Source of the DNA: Lichenibacterium minor
GTDB taxonomy: Bacteria; Pseudomonadota; Alphaproteobacteria; Rhizobiales; Beijerinckiaceae
Assembly (NCBI RefSeq): GCF_004137685.1
Contig: NZ_QYBB01000020.1
Location: 1 to 64,000, forward strand
Direction: 5' to 3'
DNA length: 64,000 nucleotides
Each line of letters begins with the position of its first letter. The first letter of the stretch is position 1. The notes under the pieces were generated by a model that searched no databases, was not told where the DNA came from, and saw nothing but the letters and a program-made list of their open reading frames with translations. A program made the translations under genes and the position numbers. Below are positions 19,480 to 28,146 of the stretch, piece by piece.

Positions 19480-20361
19480 TCACGCCGCCTTCTTGGCGGG
19501 CTCGGCCGCGCCGCCGCCCATGGTCTCGTTCTCGACCTCGTCGATCGACGGCCGGCTGTAGGACGAGATGGTCTTGCGGCCGTGTTCCAGCGCGATCAGC
19601 GGCACCGCGCCGTTCATGAAGGCGAGCAGCGACTGCTTGATGATGACGTAGAGCCGGGCGCGCTTGTCGCGGTTGACCTTGACCATGGTGGCGAGCGGCC
19701 CGACCAGCCCGTAGGACAGGAAGATGCCCGCGAAGGTGCCGACCAGCGCCGCGCCGATCAGCTCGCCCAGCACCTCGGGGGGCTGGTCGAGCGACCCCAT
19801 GGCGTGGACGATGCCGAGCACCGCCGCCACGATGCCGAGCGCCGGCAGGCCGTCGGCCGTGCCCTGCAGCGCCTGGTAGGGCTTCAGCTTGTCGCGCATG
19901 ATGGTGTTGATCTCCTCGTCCATCAGCGACTCGATCTCGTGGCTGCGCGCGTTGCCGATCATGATGAGCCGGCAATAATCGCAGATGAAGGCGGTCAGGT
20001 CGGTGTCGGCCAGCACCTTCGGGTACTTCTGGAAGAAGGCCGATTCCTTCGGGTTGTCGATGTGGCCCTCGACCTCGTTGCGGGCGTTGCCGCGCAGCTC
20101 CTTCATCAGCGTGTACATGATGCCGAGCAGGTCGAGGTAGTCGCGGCTCTTGGGCGCCTTGCCCATGATGGACTGGCCGATGGCCTTGCCGGTGTCCTTG
20201 ATGGTGTTGAGCGGGTTGGCGATGATGAAGGTGCCGAGCGCCATCCCGCAGATGATGATCAGCTCATAGGGCTGCCAGATCACACCCAGGTGGCCGCCGG
20301 CCGCGACGTAGCCGCCGATCATGCAGCCCAGGGCCACGACGATGCCGATGATGAAACTCAA
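19480..20361 (-). CDS. motA: Flagellar motor stator protein MotA
   Basis: MotA forms the proton-conducting stator with MotB. The 293-residue protein shows four membrane segments: FIIGIVVALGCMIGGYVAAG at the N-terminus, ELIIICGMALGTFIIAN, GLPALGIVAAVLGIVHAMGS and ELIGAALVGTFAGIFLSYGL. A long cytoplasmic loop with charged residues that contact FliG lies between helices 2 and 3. The start is TTG, supported by CGGAGG 8 bases upstream; a longer frame is not protein-like. motB is not in the window. It is divergent from the DUF1217 gene. Confidence 0.95.
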   Translation of the reverse strand: MSFIIGIVVALGCMIGGYVAAGGHLGVIWQPYELIIICGMALGTFIIANPLNTIKDTGKAIGQSIMGKAPKSRDYLDLLGIMYTLMKELRGNARNEVEGHIDNPKESAFFQKYPKVLADTDLTAFICDYCRLIMIGNARSHEIESLMDEEINTIMRDKLKPYQALQGTADGLPALGIVAAVLGIVHAMGSLDQPPEVLGELIGAALVGTFAGIFLSYGLVGPLATMVKVNRDKRARLYVIIKQSLLAFMNGAVPLIALEHGRKTISSYSRPSIDEVENETMGGGAAEPAKKAA

Positions 20362-20593
20362 GGGATGACCTCCGACGGCGCGCCGGAGCGGGCGCGGACC
20401 TCGTCGGGTCGAGGAAGCCCGAAGCCGCTTGCGCGGGGCTGGCACGAAGTCCGGGCCGGGCTCGCCGCGGGTCCGGCGTGGACACCCGCGCCCGGCCCCG
20501 CGCCAGCCTCGGGCAAGACGCCGGGGCGAGGTTGGCCGGAGAAGGCCGGCGCCCCGCGCGGGCCGCCGCCATCGGACCCCGGAGGGACGGACC

Positions 20594-21460
20594 GTGATCT
20601 CCACCACCGCCGCCTATCTCGCGGTTTCGAACAACCTCGGCCGCCAGCAGGCCGCCACGGCGGCGCAGGGCGACGTGAAGAGCGCCACGAACTACTACCT
20701 CGCCAACATCGGCAAGGTGACGAGCGTGTCCCAGTTCGTCAACAATTATCAGTTGTTTTCCTATGCCATGAAGGCCTTCGGCCTGTCCGACATGACCTAT
20801 GCCAAGGGCCTGATGACCAAGGTGCTGAACGGCGGCGTGTCGAGCAGCACCGCCCTGGCCAACACGCTGAGCGACCCCCGCTACAAGGCCTTCGCCACCG
20901 CGTTCAACTTCGCCGCGAACGGCGCATCGGCCACCACGACGACGGCCGCCACGACCGGCACGACGGCGAAATACATCGAGCAGACCCTCGAGGACAACCA
21001 AGCCAAGACCAACCAGGGTGTTTCCAACGCCCTCTACTTTTCCCGCCACGCGTCGTCGATCACGTCGGTCTACGGCCTGCTCGCCGACTCGACCATGCTC
21101 GGCGTGGTCGAGACCGCCTTCGGCATCTCGTCGACGCTGGGCCAAAGCGACATCGACACCCAGGCGGCGCTGCTCACCAAGGTGGTGCCGATCGCCGACC
21201 TGCAGGATTCCACGAAGGTGGCGAAGATCATCAAGCGCTACACGGCCCAATACGACGTCGCCAACGCCACCACCGCCAGCAACGTGCTGCTGGCCGACAC
21301 GTCGGACGCGACGACGTCGATCCTCGACGCCGCCAACGGCGTCGGCACCACCTATGCCGCAGATTCGGTGCTGAACCTGTTCGATTCGAGCTCGTCCACG
21401 CAGAGCGGGGTCAGTTCCAGCCTGCTGCTCAGCCTCGCCAAACTCAACAAGGGGGGCTGA
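20594..21460 (+). CDS. DUF1217-type flagellar cluster protein
   Basis: The 288-residue protein matches the DUF1217 family found in alphaproteobacterial flagellar clusters; its function is not established. It is rich in Ala, Thr, Ser and Asn, lacks cysteine, and has the ISTTAAYLAVSNNLGRQQAATA start and NLFDSSSS-type end expected of a secreted or axial protein. The GTG start has GGAGGGACGG upstream. A simple-sequence Thr/Ala stretch occurs near residues 115-125. It is followed by flgF after 7 bases, so it belongs to the flgF-fliI operon. Confidence 0.8.
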   Translation: MISTTAAYLAVSNNLGRQQAATAAQGDVKSATNYYLANIGKVTSVSQFVNNYQLFSYAMKAFGLSDMTYAKGLMTKVLNGGVSSSTALANTLSDPRYKAFATAFNFAANGASATTTTAATTGTTAKYIEQTLEDNQAKTNQGVSNALYFSRHASSITSVYGLLADSTMLGVVETAFGISSTLGQSDIDTQAALLTKVVPIADLQDSTKVAKIIKRYTAQYDVANATTASNVLLADTSDATTSILDAANGVGTTYAADSVLNLFDSSSSTQSGVSSSLLLSLAKLNKGG

Positions 21461-21467
21461 GGGCGCC

Positions 21468-22193
21468 ATGCAGTCGAGCTTCTACGTCGGCCTGTCGGGG
21501 CAGATGACGGTCGAGCGGCGCTTGACCACCATCGCGCAGAACATCGCCAACATGAACACCGCCGGCTACAAGGCCGAAGGCGTGACGTTCGACACCGTCC
21601 TGTCGCAGACGGGCGAAACCCCCGTGGCGTTCAGCGCCAACGGCGCCGACTACATCGACCGCTCGGGCGGCGAACGGGTGAAGACCGACAACCCGCTGGA
21701 CGTGGCGGTGCAGGGCGACGCCTGGTTCGGGGTCAAGACCGCGCAGGGCACCGTCTACACCCACGACGGCCGCATGCAGATGTCGCCGACGGGCCAGCTC
21801 CTGACCGTCAACGGCGACGCCGTGCTCGACGCCGGCGGATCCGGCCTGATCCTCGATCCCGCGGGGGGCGCCCCCACCATCTCGTCCGACGGCATGATCA
21901 CCCAGAACGGCGCGCAGATGGGCGCCATCGGCCTGTTCTCGATCGACCCCTCGGCCCACCTCACGCGGGCGGCGGGATCCGGGGTGATCCCCGACCAGGC
22001 GGCGACGCCGGTGCTCGACTTCGCCGCCACGGGCGTGCTGCAGGGCTTCGTCGAGAATTCCAACATCAACCCGGTGCTGGAGATCACCAAGCTCATCAAC
22101 GTGCAGCACAACCTCGACGGCGTCACCCAGGCCAACCAGACCGCCGACACCAGCCTGCAGGACGCCATCAAGGCGCTGGGGAGCCAGTCGTGA
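21468..22193 (+). CDS. flgF: Flagellar basal-body rod protein FlgF
   Basis: FlgF is a proximal rod component exported through the flagellar type III apparatus. The 241-residue protein has the N-terminal rod motif (YVGLSGQMTVERRLTTIAQNIANMNTAGYK), the central FlgE/F/G domain (LDVAVQGDAWFGVKTAQGTVYTHDGRM) and the C-terminal NVQHNLDGVTQANQTAD helix. It shares the ATG/TGA overlap arrangement with fliI: its TGA stop overlaps the GTG start of fliI. Confidence 0.93.
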   Translation: MQSSFYVGLSGQMTVERRLTTIAQNIANMNTAGYKAEGVTFDTVLSQTGETPVAFSANGADYIDRSGGERVKTDNPLDVAVQGDAWFGVKTAQGTVYTHDGRMQMSPTGQLLTVNGDAVLDAGGSGLILDPAGGAPTISSDGMITQNGAQMGAIGLFSIDPSAHLTRAAGSGVIPDQAATPVLDFAATGVLQGFVENSNINPVLEITKLINVQHNLDGVTQANQTADTSLQDAIKALGSQS

Positions 22194-23518
22194 ACGCCGT
22201 CGCGCGCCTGGGCGCCGCGGTGCGGGGCGCCCTCGCCGAGGAGCCGCTCGTGCGGTGCTCGGGGGTCGTCGCCGACGTGGCGCCCACCGCCTACCGCGTC
22301 GCCGGCCTGTCGCCCTTCGTGCGCCTCGGCGACACCGTGGCGTTCGACGCGGGCGGCGGCGAGGAGCGGGGCGAGATCGTCCGCGTCGGCCGCACGGGCG
22401 CCACCGTGAAGCCCTTCGGGGCCGGGGCGGAAGCGCGGCTGGGGCTCAAGGTCCGCCGCACCGGGCCGCTGCGCTTCTCGCCCGACGTGTCGTGGCGCGG
22501 CCGCGTCATCGACGCCCTGTGCCGCCCGGTCGACGGCTTGGGCGAGCTCGTCACCGGCCGCACCCCCATGTCGGCCGACGCGGAGCCGCCGCCCGCGCTG
22601 AAGCGCGCCCGCGTCAAGGGCGCCCTGAAGACCGGCGTCAAGGCGCTCGACATCTTCTGCCCGATCTGTCCCGGCCAGCGCATCGGCATCTTCGCCGGCT
22701 CGGGCGTCGGCAAGTCGACGCTGCTGGCCATGCTGGCCGACGCCAAGGGCTTCGACACCGTGGTGATCGCGCTCGTGGGCGAGCGCGGGCGCGAGGTGCG
22801 CGAGTTCATCGAGGAAGCGCTGGGCGCCAACCGGCCCCGCGCCGTGACGGTGGTGGCGACCGGTGACGAGAGCCCGATGATGCGGCGCCTCGCCCCCAAG
22901 ACGGCGATGAGCGTCGCGGAATGGTTCCGCGACCGGGGCGACGCCGTGCTGCTCATCGTCGACAGCGTGACGCGCTACGCCCATGCGGCGCGCGACGTGG
23001 CGCTGGCGGCGGGCGAGCCCGCGGTGGCGCGCGGCTACGCGCCGAGCGTCTTCTCCGACCTGCCGAAGCTGCTGGAGCGCGCCGGCCCCGGCCTCGAAGG
23101 CTCGGGGTCGATCACGGGCGTGTTCTCCGTGCTGGTCGACGGCGACGACCACAACGACCCCGTGGCCGACACGATCCGCGGCACGCTCGACGGCCACATC
23201 GTGCTGGACCGCAAGATCGCCGCCCAGGGGCGCTACCCCGCCATCGACCTCGGCGTGTCGCTGTCGCGCCTCGCCCATCAGGTGTGGACGCCCGAGCAGC
23301 GCGTGCTGGTCGGCAAGATGCGCGAGCTGATCACCCGGTTCGAGGACACGCGCGACCTGCGCGCCATGGGGGCCTATCGCGCCGGCTCGGACGGCGACCT
23401 CGACCAGGCCGTGCTGATGGTGCCGCGCATCTACGAAGCCCTGGTGCAGTCCCCCGGCACCAAGCCCAGCGAAGACGCCTTCCGCGACCTCGCCAACGCC
23501 CTCCAGAAGCAGAGATGA
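22190..23518 (+). CDS. fliI: Flagellum-specific ATPase FliI
   Basis: FliI is the ATPase that energises and organises substrate delivery to the flagellar export gate. In the 442-residue protein the Walker A motif AGSGVGKST is at about 169-177, GERGREVREFIEEALG follows, and Walker B is LLIVDSVTRYAHAARDVALAAGEP. The GTG start overlaps the flgF stop codon. Regions match the F1-type ATPase family throughout and no frameshift is seen. The next gene overlaps by ATGA. Confidence 0.96.
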   Translation: MNAVARLGAAVRGALAEEPLVRCSGVVADVAPTAYRVAGLSPFVRLGDTVAFDAGGGEERGEIVRVGRTGATVKPFGAGAEARLGLKVRRTGPLRFSPDVSWRGRVIDALCRPVDGLGELVTGRTPMSADAEPPPALKRARVKGALKTGVKALDIFCPICPGQRIGIFAGSGVGKSTLLAMLADAKGFDTVVIALVGERGREVREFIEEALGANRPRAVTVVATGDESPMMRRLAPKTAMSVAEWFRDRGDAVLLIVDSVTRYAHAARDVALAAGEPAVARGYAPSVFSDLPKLLERAGPGLEGSGSITGVFSVLVDGDDHNDPVADTIRGTLDGHIVLDRKIAAQGRYPAIDLGVSLSRLAHQVWTPEQRVLVGKMRELITRFEDTRDLRAMGAYRAGSDGDLDQAVLMVPRIYEALVQSPGTKPSEDAFRDLANALQKQR

Positions 23519-24162
23519 GCGTCCCCATGCCGTCCGCGAAGCCGCGTTCCGCCGACCACCTGCGCCTCGTGACACCCGCCACCGCCACGGCCGGGATGGC
23601 CGCCAAGCCCCAGGCCGTGGCGGCGGCCCCCATGACCGCCATCGCCCGCCCGCTCGGCGACTGGCTGTGGCACGGGCTCGGGATCGGCGCCGCGACGGCC
23701 TCGGCCGGCTTCGCCACCTACGCGCTGATCTTCTCGACCGGCGAGGTCGTGCCGTCGGGCAACTTCAACGTCTTCGCCCGCTACGACCGCCTGTACCAGG
23801 CCGCCGGCGCCCAGCACGCGGGACCGAAGTCCCCGGCGCCGGCCCCCACCGAAACCGCGGACAACGGCGGCGTAGACTTCGCCCCGACCGGATCCGTCGG
23901 GGCCGCTGCGGCGCCGGGCGGCGCCACGGGCTCCGCCGGGGCAGCCCGGCCCCGCCGGGCCCCCGACGGCCCGGCCCTGCCGAACTTCACGCTGCGCGAC
24001 GTCTTCGACGGCAAGGCGCTCGTCGAGTCCCGCTCCAGCCTGTCGGTGGTCAAGCCGGGCTCGATGCTCGACGGCGCCGGCGAAGTGCTGTCCATCGAGA
24101 AGCGCGGCGAGCGCTGGGTGGTGCTGACCCAGAACGGCGTCATCGCCGGGCAGAAGCGCTGA
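23515..24162 (+). CDS. Hypothetical membrane protein of the flagellar cluster
   Basis: A 215-residue protein coupled to fliI by an ATGA overlap. It has a cytoplasmic N-terminus of about 50 residues, one membrane segment (GLGIGAATASAGFATYALIF, about 58-77), a Pro/Ala/Gly-rich linker to about 155, and a small folded C-terminal domain with the pattern GSMLDGAGEVLSIEKRGERW and VVLTQNGVIAGQKR. This end resembles PilP/GspC-type periplasmic domains in layout. I know of similar unnamed genes after fliI in Rhizobiales but cannot name a function. IS630-type remnant sequence begins about 10 bases after its stop codon. Confidence 0.75.
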   Translation: MSVPMPSAKPRSADHLRLVTPATATAGMAAKPQAVAAAPMTAIARPLGDWLWHGLGIGAATASAGFATYALIFSTGEVVPSGNFNVFARYDRLYQAAGAQHAGPKSPAPAPTETADNGGVDFAPTGSVGAAAAPGGATGSAGAARPRRAPDGPALPNFTLRDVFDGKALVESRSSLSVVKPGSMLDGAGEVLSIEKRGERWVVLTQNGVIAGQKR

Positions 24163-24171
24163 GCGGGGGCC

Positions 24172-24917
24172 GACCCTGCCGCGGTGCGCAGCAGGGCTTC
24201 GAGCTTGGCGAAGGCTCGCTCGATCGGCTCGAAGTCGGGACTGCAGGCCGGAAGGTAGCGCAGCTGCGCTCCTGCCGCCTCGATCGTTTGGCGGACGCCG
24301 GCCACCTTGTGGGCGGCGCGGTCGTCCATCACCACCGTGTCGCCCCGTTCGTGGCACCGTCCATGAGATCGATCGCGAGGGGGCCGCTCGCCCGCAGCGC
24401 GGCCGTGACGGTGGTGGCCTTGTCGTGGCCGTGCGGCTACGCCCGGCCATAGCGCCGCTCCATGTTGGTGGCGGTCGCGTCGAGGAAGACGACGCGCTCG
24501 GGGGCGAGGTCGACTTGCCCCTCGAACCAGGCTTCGCGCGCCTCATCACGTCCGGACGGTTCTGCTCGGCGGCGTGCGGATCCCTCTTTTCCGGGTGATG
24601 CCGTGGCGCCGGAAGAAGCGCGGCAGCCCGCTCAGGCTCGCGGTAGCCCCGCTTTTACCCAACACGTCCCGCACCTCGCGCAGAAAGACCTGCGGCCGCG
24701 CCGCGCAGGCCTGCAGGATCAGCGCCGCATGGGCCTCGATCCGGTGCGAGTGCCGGTCGCCGCCCATCGGTTCGGCGGCGATCCCGCCCTCGGCCCGGAA
24801 CCGCGCGTGCCAGCGGATCGCGCTCGCCTTGGCGACCCCGAACCGCTCCGCAGCCTGCCCGCACGAGGCGCCCGCCGCGATGGCGGCGATCCCCCGCTCG
24901 CGCAGGTCCAGCGACAA
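24172..24917 (-). pseudogene. IS630-family transposase remnant
   Basis: The first 123 codons encode a typical IS630-type N-terminus with helix-turn-helix (DLRERGIAAIAAGASCGQA, then ERFGVAKASAIRWHARFR and GGDRHSHRIEAHAALIL). After that the frame is broken: the next part (EAWFEGQVDLAPERVVFLDA) is in another frame, its DE is replaced, and TAG stops it. A block is missing before VMDDRAAHKVAGVRQTIEAA, which carries the second catalytic Asp, and the end (SPDFEPIERAFAKLEALLRTA) is cut off next to the flagellar operon. The start is TTG with GGAGG upstream. The element is dead. Confidence 0.85.
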
Positions 24918-25079
24918 GGCTCGTGCCCTCCGTGGTCACGACACCATGAAACCCCACCGGCAGTCCGCCCGCTACTTCGGTCGACTCAGATCGAAAGGCA
25001 GCGGCTCTAGGTTAGATTTTTGCCTTTCGCGCGGTGAACACCTATACGACCTCTAGGGCCTGCTCATCGAAGTTTTATC

Positions 25080-26099
25080 ATGCAAACATCAGACATCAAC
25101 GCGCGTCGGAATATTCACCAGGTTTTCTCCTTCACTGCGAATACGCCCTTGCAGGTTGAGAAATTCAACAAAATTGTTGGTATTCCAGTCGAGTTTCGAC
25201 CCCTAGAGGGTCTTATGCCGTCGTTCGTGATCGAAGGTGGGCAGACTGAAATAATGGGTCTTTGGCACACGTCATTTCAGACCGGCTTCCACGCGATTCC
25301 TAAATTTGATGCCGATGTCGTCACGATCCGCTTTGTGACTGATGGCGCTATGGTGTGCCGTGAGCAGCGCCTTGAGCATATTGGCCAACCCCATAAAGCC
25401 ATGATGGTCATGCTTGATTGCATGCGGGATGCAGAATTTTCGTCTGGATTCGCCGCTATCAGTGCCTCCGTGACCCGATCTGCTCTCAACAAGGCGCATT
25501 TTGTAGTTGAGGGTGAAGACACCGATTTGCCCACGCCCGACTTTATTCCTTTGGTGGATGCAACTCTTGAGCCGCTTCAAAATCTAAAAACAACAATGGA
25601 ACAGGTTTTTAGAAGGCTAAGAACTGGAGTCGAGATTACAGACCTCTTGTTTCCTCTCTTTGAGGAAGTTTTGATGTATCGTTTACTGACGATATGGCCA
25701 CGGTCCAGCAAAAACCACTTATCAAATAATCCTAATTGCCCGAACAAAGCATTAAATATGACAGTTTTGTATATCGAGGAAAACCTTCATACAAAAATTT
25801 TATTATCGGATATATCTCGGTATGTCGGGGTTGGAGTTCGCAGCATACAGGGCTCGTTCAAGAAAGCATTTCAAAAAACTCCCATACAGTACATTACGGA
25901 CAGACGTTTATATTGCGTCCGTATCGATCTACAAGCATCTCCCTTGAGTGATATATCTATCGCCGATATCGCATCTCGATGGGGCTTTGTCCATATGAGC
26001 GATTTCAGCCGTCGCTATCGCGTGCGTTTCGGGGAAGCTCCAAGCGATACAAGACGGCAGAGGCGTTTGAGCCGCTGCCTTTCGAACGGGGTTGGCTGA
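25080..26099 (+). CDS. AraC-family transcriptional regulator in a low-GC islet
   Basis: A 339-residue regulator. Residues about 10-200 form an AraC-binding-like sensor domain (VFSFTANTPLQVEKFNK...GLWHTSFQTGFHAI), and residues about 225-325 form the two helix-turn-helix units: LLSDISRYVGVGVRSIQGSFKKAF and ISIADIASRWGFVHMSDFSRRYRVRFGEAP, both typical. GC content and codon use are clearly lower than in the neighbours, which points to horizontal transfer. The gene lies between two IS630 remnants of the same orientation. The last residues (SRCLSNGVG) may derive from the junction with the right remnant. No target operon is adjacent, so its regulon is unknown. Confidence 0.85.
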   Translation: MQTSDINARRNIHQVFSFTANTPLQVEKFNKIVGIPVEFRPLEGLMPSFVIEGGQTEIMGLWHTSFQTGFHAIPKFDADVVTIRFVTDGAMVCREQRLEHIGQPHKAMMVMLDCMRDAEFSSGFAAISASVTRSALNKAHFVVEGEDTDLPTPDFIPLVDATLEPLQNLKTTMEQVFRRLRTGVEITDLLFPLFEEVLMYRLLTIWPRSSKNHLSNNPNCPNKALNMTVLYIEENLHTKILLSDISRYVGVGVRSIQGSFKKAFQKTPIQYITDRRLYCVRIDLQASPLSDISIADIASRWGFVHMSDFSRRYRVRFGEAPSDTRRQRRLSRCLSNGVG

Positions 26100-26270
26100 G
26101 GTGGCGGTCGCGGTCTCGTCGAGAAGACGACACGCTCCGGGTCGAGGTCGACTTGCCCCTCGAACCGGGCCTCGCGCGCCTCCATCACGTCCGGACGGTT
26201 CTGCTCGGCGGCGTGCAGATCCCTTTTTTCCGGGTGATGCCGTGGCGCCGGAAGACGCGCGACGGGCTCG
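26100..26270 (-). mobile_element. Second, shorter IS630-family fragment
   Basis: This stretch is closely similar to 24469-24645 in the first remnant: it shares the segments reading cgacttgcccctcgaacc, acgtccggacggttctgc and ccgggtgatgccgtggcg. It corresponds only to the middle of the transposase (translated FRRHGITRKKGI) and cannot encode a protein. Together with the first remnant it flanks the AraC gene as a direct repeat. Confidence 0.8.
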
Positions 26271-26305
26271 CGCCCGATGAGGTCGCTCTGCCCTGAGCGG
26301 GCGCA

Positions 26306-26734
26306 TCAGGCCGACAGGTCCTTCCGCATCCAGACCTGACGGTGGCCGGGCGGGTCGTCCTCCAGCGTGCCGAAGACCGTGTAGCCGTGCCGCTCGTAGA
26401 AACTCTGGGCCTGGAACGAGTAGGTGTAGAGGCGGGCGCGGCGGCAGCCGCGCGCGACCGCTTCCGCTTCGGCGGCGGCGAGCACCCGTCCGCCCCATCC
26501 GCCCTGCCGCAAGGCATCGGGCAGCCAGAAGCAGTCGAGGTACAGCCACCCCCAATTGGTGGATCCGGTGACGCCGCCCACGGCCCGGCCGGCGCCGTCC
26601 CGCAGGAAGACGCAGAGCGGCCGCCGGTCGTAGGGCAGCGACCGCTCGACGTTGAAGGCGACGAGCTCGCGCTCGATCAGCGCGACGTCGCCCGCGTCGG
26701 GCGCGTCGGTCGGGGCGAGGGCGAGGCCGTCCAA
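26306..26734 (-). CDS. GNAT-family N-acetyltransferase
   Basis: A small acetyl-CoA-dependent acetyltransferase of about 142 residues. The GNAT acetyl-CoA loop is recognised in LPDALRQGGWGGRVLAAAEA and the C-terminal Tyr in LYTYSFQAQSFYERHGYTVFG, a standard GNAT end. The exact start is uncertain: a TTG six bases before the stop of the upstream dsbA-like gene is used, but no strong ribosome site is seen and the start could lie within that gene. The acceptor is unknown. The gene abuts the right IS630 fragment. Confidence 0.75.
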   Translation of the reverse strand: MDGLALAPTDAPDAGDVALIERELVAFNVERSLPYDRRPLCVFLRDGAGRAVGGVTGSTNWGWLYLDCFWLPDALRQGGWGGRVLAAAEAEAVARGCRRARLYTYSFQAQSFYERHGYTVFGTLEDDPPGHRQVWMRKDLSA

Positions 26735-26739
26735 GGGGA

Positions 26740-27399
26740 TCAGCTCTTGACGAGCGGCTCCAGGATCTTGTCGAGGTCCCCGACGCTCAGCTCGCCGGGA
26801 TGCTTCACGCCGTTGATGAAGAAGGTCGGCGTGGCGTCGACGTGGAACTCCTTGCCGGCCGCGTCGCGCTCGGCGTTGACCTTGTTGTAGAGCGCCTGGT
26901 CCTTCAGGCAGGCTTCGAAGGCGTCGTGGGTGATGCCGGCCTGCTTGACGGTGTTCTCCAGCGCTTCCACGGGCTTGTCGACGAAGGCCCAGTTCTTCTG
27001 CTGGTCGAACAGCAGGTCGGTGATGGCGTTGCGCTTGTCCGGCCCGGCGCAGCGGCCCAGCATGAAGCCCGCCGTGGCGAGCGGGTCGAGCGGGAACTCG
27101 CGCAGCACGAACCGGACCTTGCCGGTGTCGATATATTTGGACTTCAGGGTCGGCCAGGATTCGGCGTGGAAGGCCGCGCAATGCGTGCAGGTCATGGACG
27201 CATATTCGATCATGGTGACGGGCGCGTCCTTCGAGCCCATCCACAGGTCGGGCAACGGCGGCTCGGCCATCAGCTGGGCGACCGGCACGGTCTGGTCGGC
27301 GGCGGAAGCGGGCGCCGCTGCGGCGAGGCCCGCCAGCCCGGTCAGGGCTGCGGCGAGGGCCAGGACGGCGCGACGGCGGGGAAGGACGGGACCGCGCAT
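26740..27399 (-). CDS. DsbA-family periplasmic thiol-disulfide oxidoreductase
   Basis: The 219-residue protein has a signal peptide (RRRAVLALAAALTGLAGLAAA, cleavage near ASA at about 34) and a DsbA/DsbG-like thioredoxin fold with inserted helical domain. The active site is C71-T-H-C74 (MTCTHCAAFHAE), and the cis-Pro loop is DATPTFFINGVKHPG. It oxidises or isomerises disulfides of exported proteins. In many alphaproteobacteria such a gene lies beside the DUF721 (dciA) and mutY genes, as here. The C-terminus is intact. Confidence 0.92.
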   Translation of the reverse strand: MRGPVLPRRRAVLALAAALTGLAGLAAAAPASAADQTVPVAQLMAEPPLPDLWMGSKDAPVTMIEYASMTCTHCAAFHAESWPTLKSKYIDTGKVRFVLREFPLDPLATAGFMLGRCAGPDKRNAITDLLFDQQKNWAFVDKPVEALENTVKQAGITHDAFEACLKDQALYNKVNAERDAAGKEFHVDATPTFFINGVKHPGELSVGDLDKILEPLVKS

Positions 27400-27537
27400 G
27401 GGAACCTTTCGAGGCTGGCGACGGCGCCGTCGCGGGAACTGAGCCGTCTTTAATGCAGATCGGGGCGGGAGGAAATCCGCCGCTCGCGCCGCATCCGCGC
27501 GACCGCCCCGCGAGGCGGCGTCCGGCGAAACGCGGCC

Positions 27538-28074
27538 TCAGCGCGCTTTCAGGCTGCGCGCCCCGAGCCGCACCAGCGCGTCGCGCAGGCCCTCGTCGTC
27601 GATGCCGCCCGTGAGGTCGCGCGCCGCCGCGATCGCGGCCGGCTTCGGCGGCGGGGTGGGCGCCGCCCGGGCGGGCCGGCCCGCCAGGGGCGCCTGGCGC
27701 AGCGCCAGCTTGCCGATGCAGCGCCAGCCGAGATGGGCGTTGATGCGTTCGATGAGCAGCGGCGCGAGGTGCTGCAGTTCGAGCGCGAAGGCACCCTCCA
27801 CGCGCACCACCAGGGTGGCGGGCGGGCGCCCGCCGCCGGGCTCGGGCGGGTCGTCGGCGCCGGGTTTCGGCATCTTCGAGGACGCGCCCTTGCGGGGCCA
27901 TTTGATCTCGACCGGCTCGGCGAAGGCGGCGACGCGGGGGCCGGCGATGTCGGCCCAGCCCGACACGATGTCGACCTCGCCGAAGCCGAACCGGGCCAGC
28001 GACGGCGCGATGCAGCCGTCGACCCAGTCGGCCAGCGGCCGCCCGCCGTATCTCGTCCGCCCCGCCCCGGCCAT
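27538..28074 (-). CDS. dciA: DciA/DUF721 family protein
   Basis: DciA is the ancestral bacterial replicative helicase operator that helps load DnaB; DUF721 proteins of alphaproteobacteria belong to this group. The 178-residue protein has the basic KH-like core: VDIVSGWADIAGPRVAAFAEPVEIKW, then LVVRVEGAFALELQHLAPLLIERINAHLG. A Pro/Gly-rich insertion separates them. The family's Trp and the LQ...LI..IN segments are present. The gene is divergent from mutY across 72 bases and precedes the dsbA-like gene. Confidence 0.85.
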   Translation of the reverse strand: MAGAGRTRYGGRPLADWVDGCIAPSLARFGFGEVDIVSGWADIAGPRVAAFAEPVEIKWPRKGASSKMPKPGADDPPEPGGGRPPATLVVRVEGAFALELQHLAPLLIERINAHLGWRCIGKLALRQAPLAGRPARAAPTPPPKPAAIAAARDLTGGIDDEGLRDALVRLGARSLKAR

Positions 28075-28146
28075 CCCCGCGCTTCCCTCGCCCAGTCGGG
28101 GCTGTTAGCCCTCGGGTCCCCGCCGCCCGGACCTTACCGGAAACCC

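Noticed and set aside
24172..24917. Active IS630-family transposase
   Set aside because: There are frame breaks, a TAG stop, loss of the first catalytic pair, an internal deletion and a truncated end.
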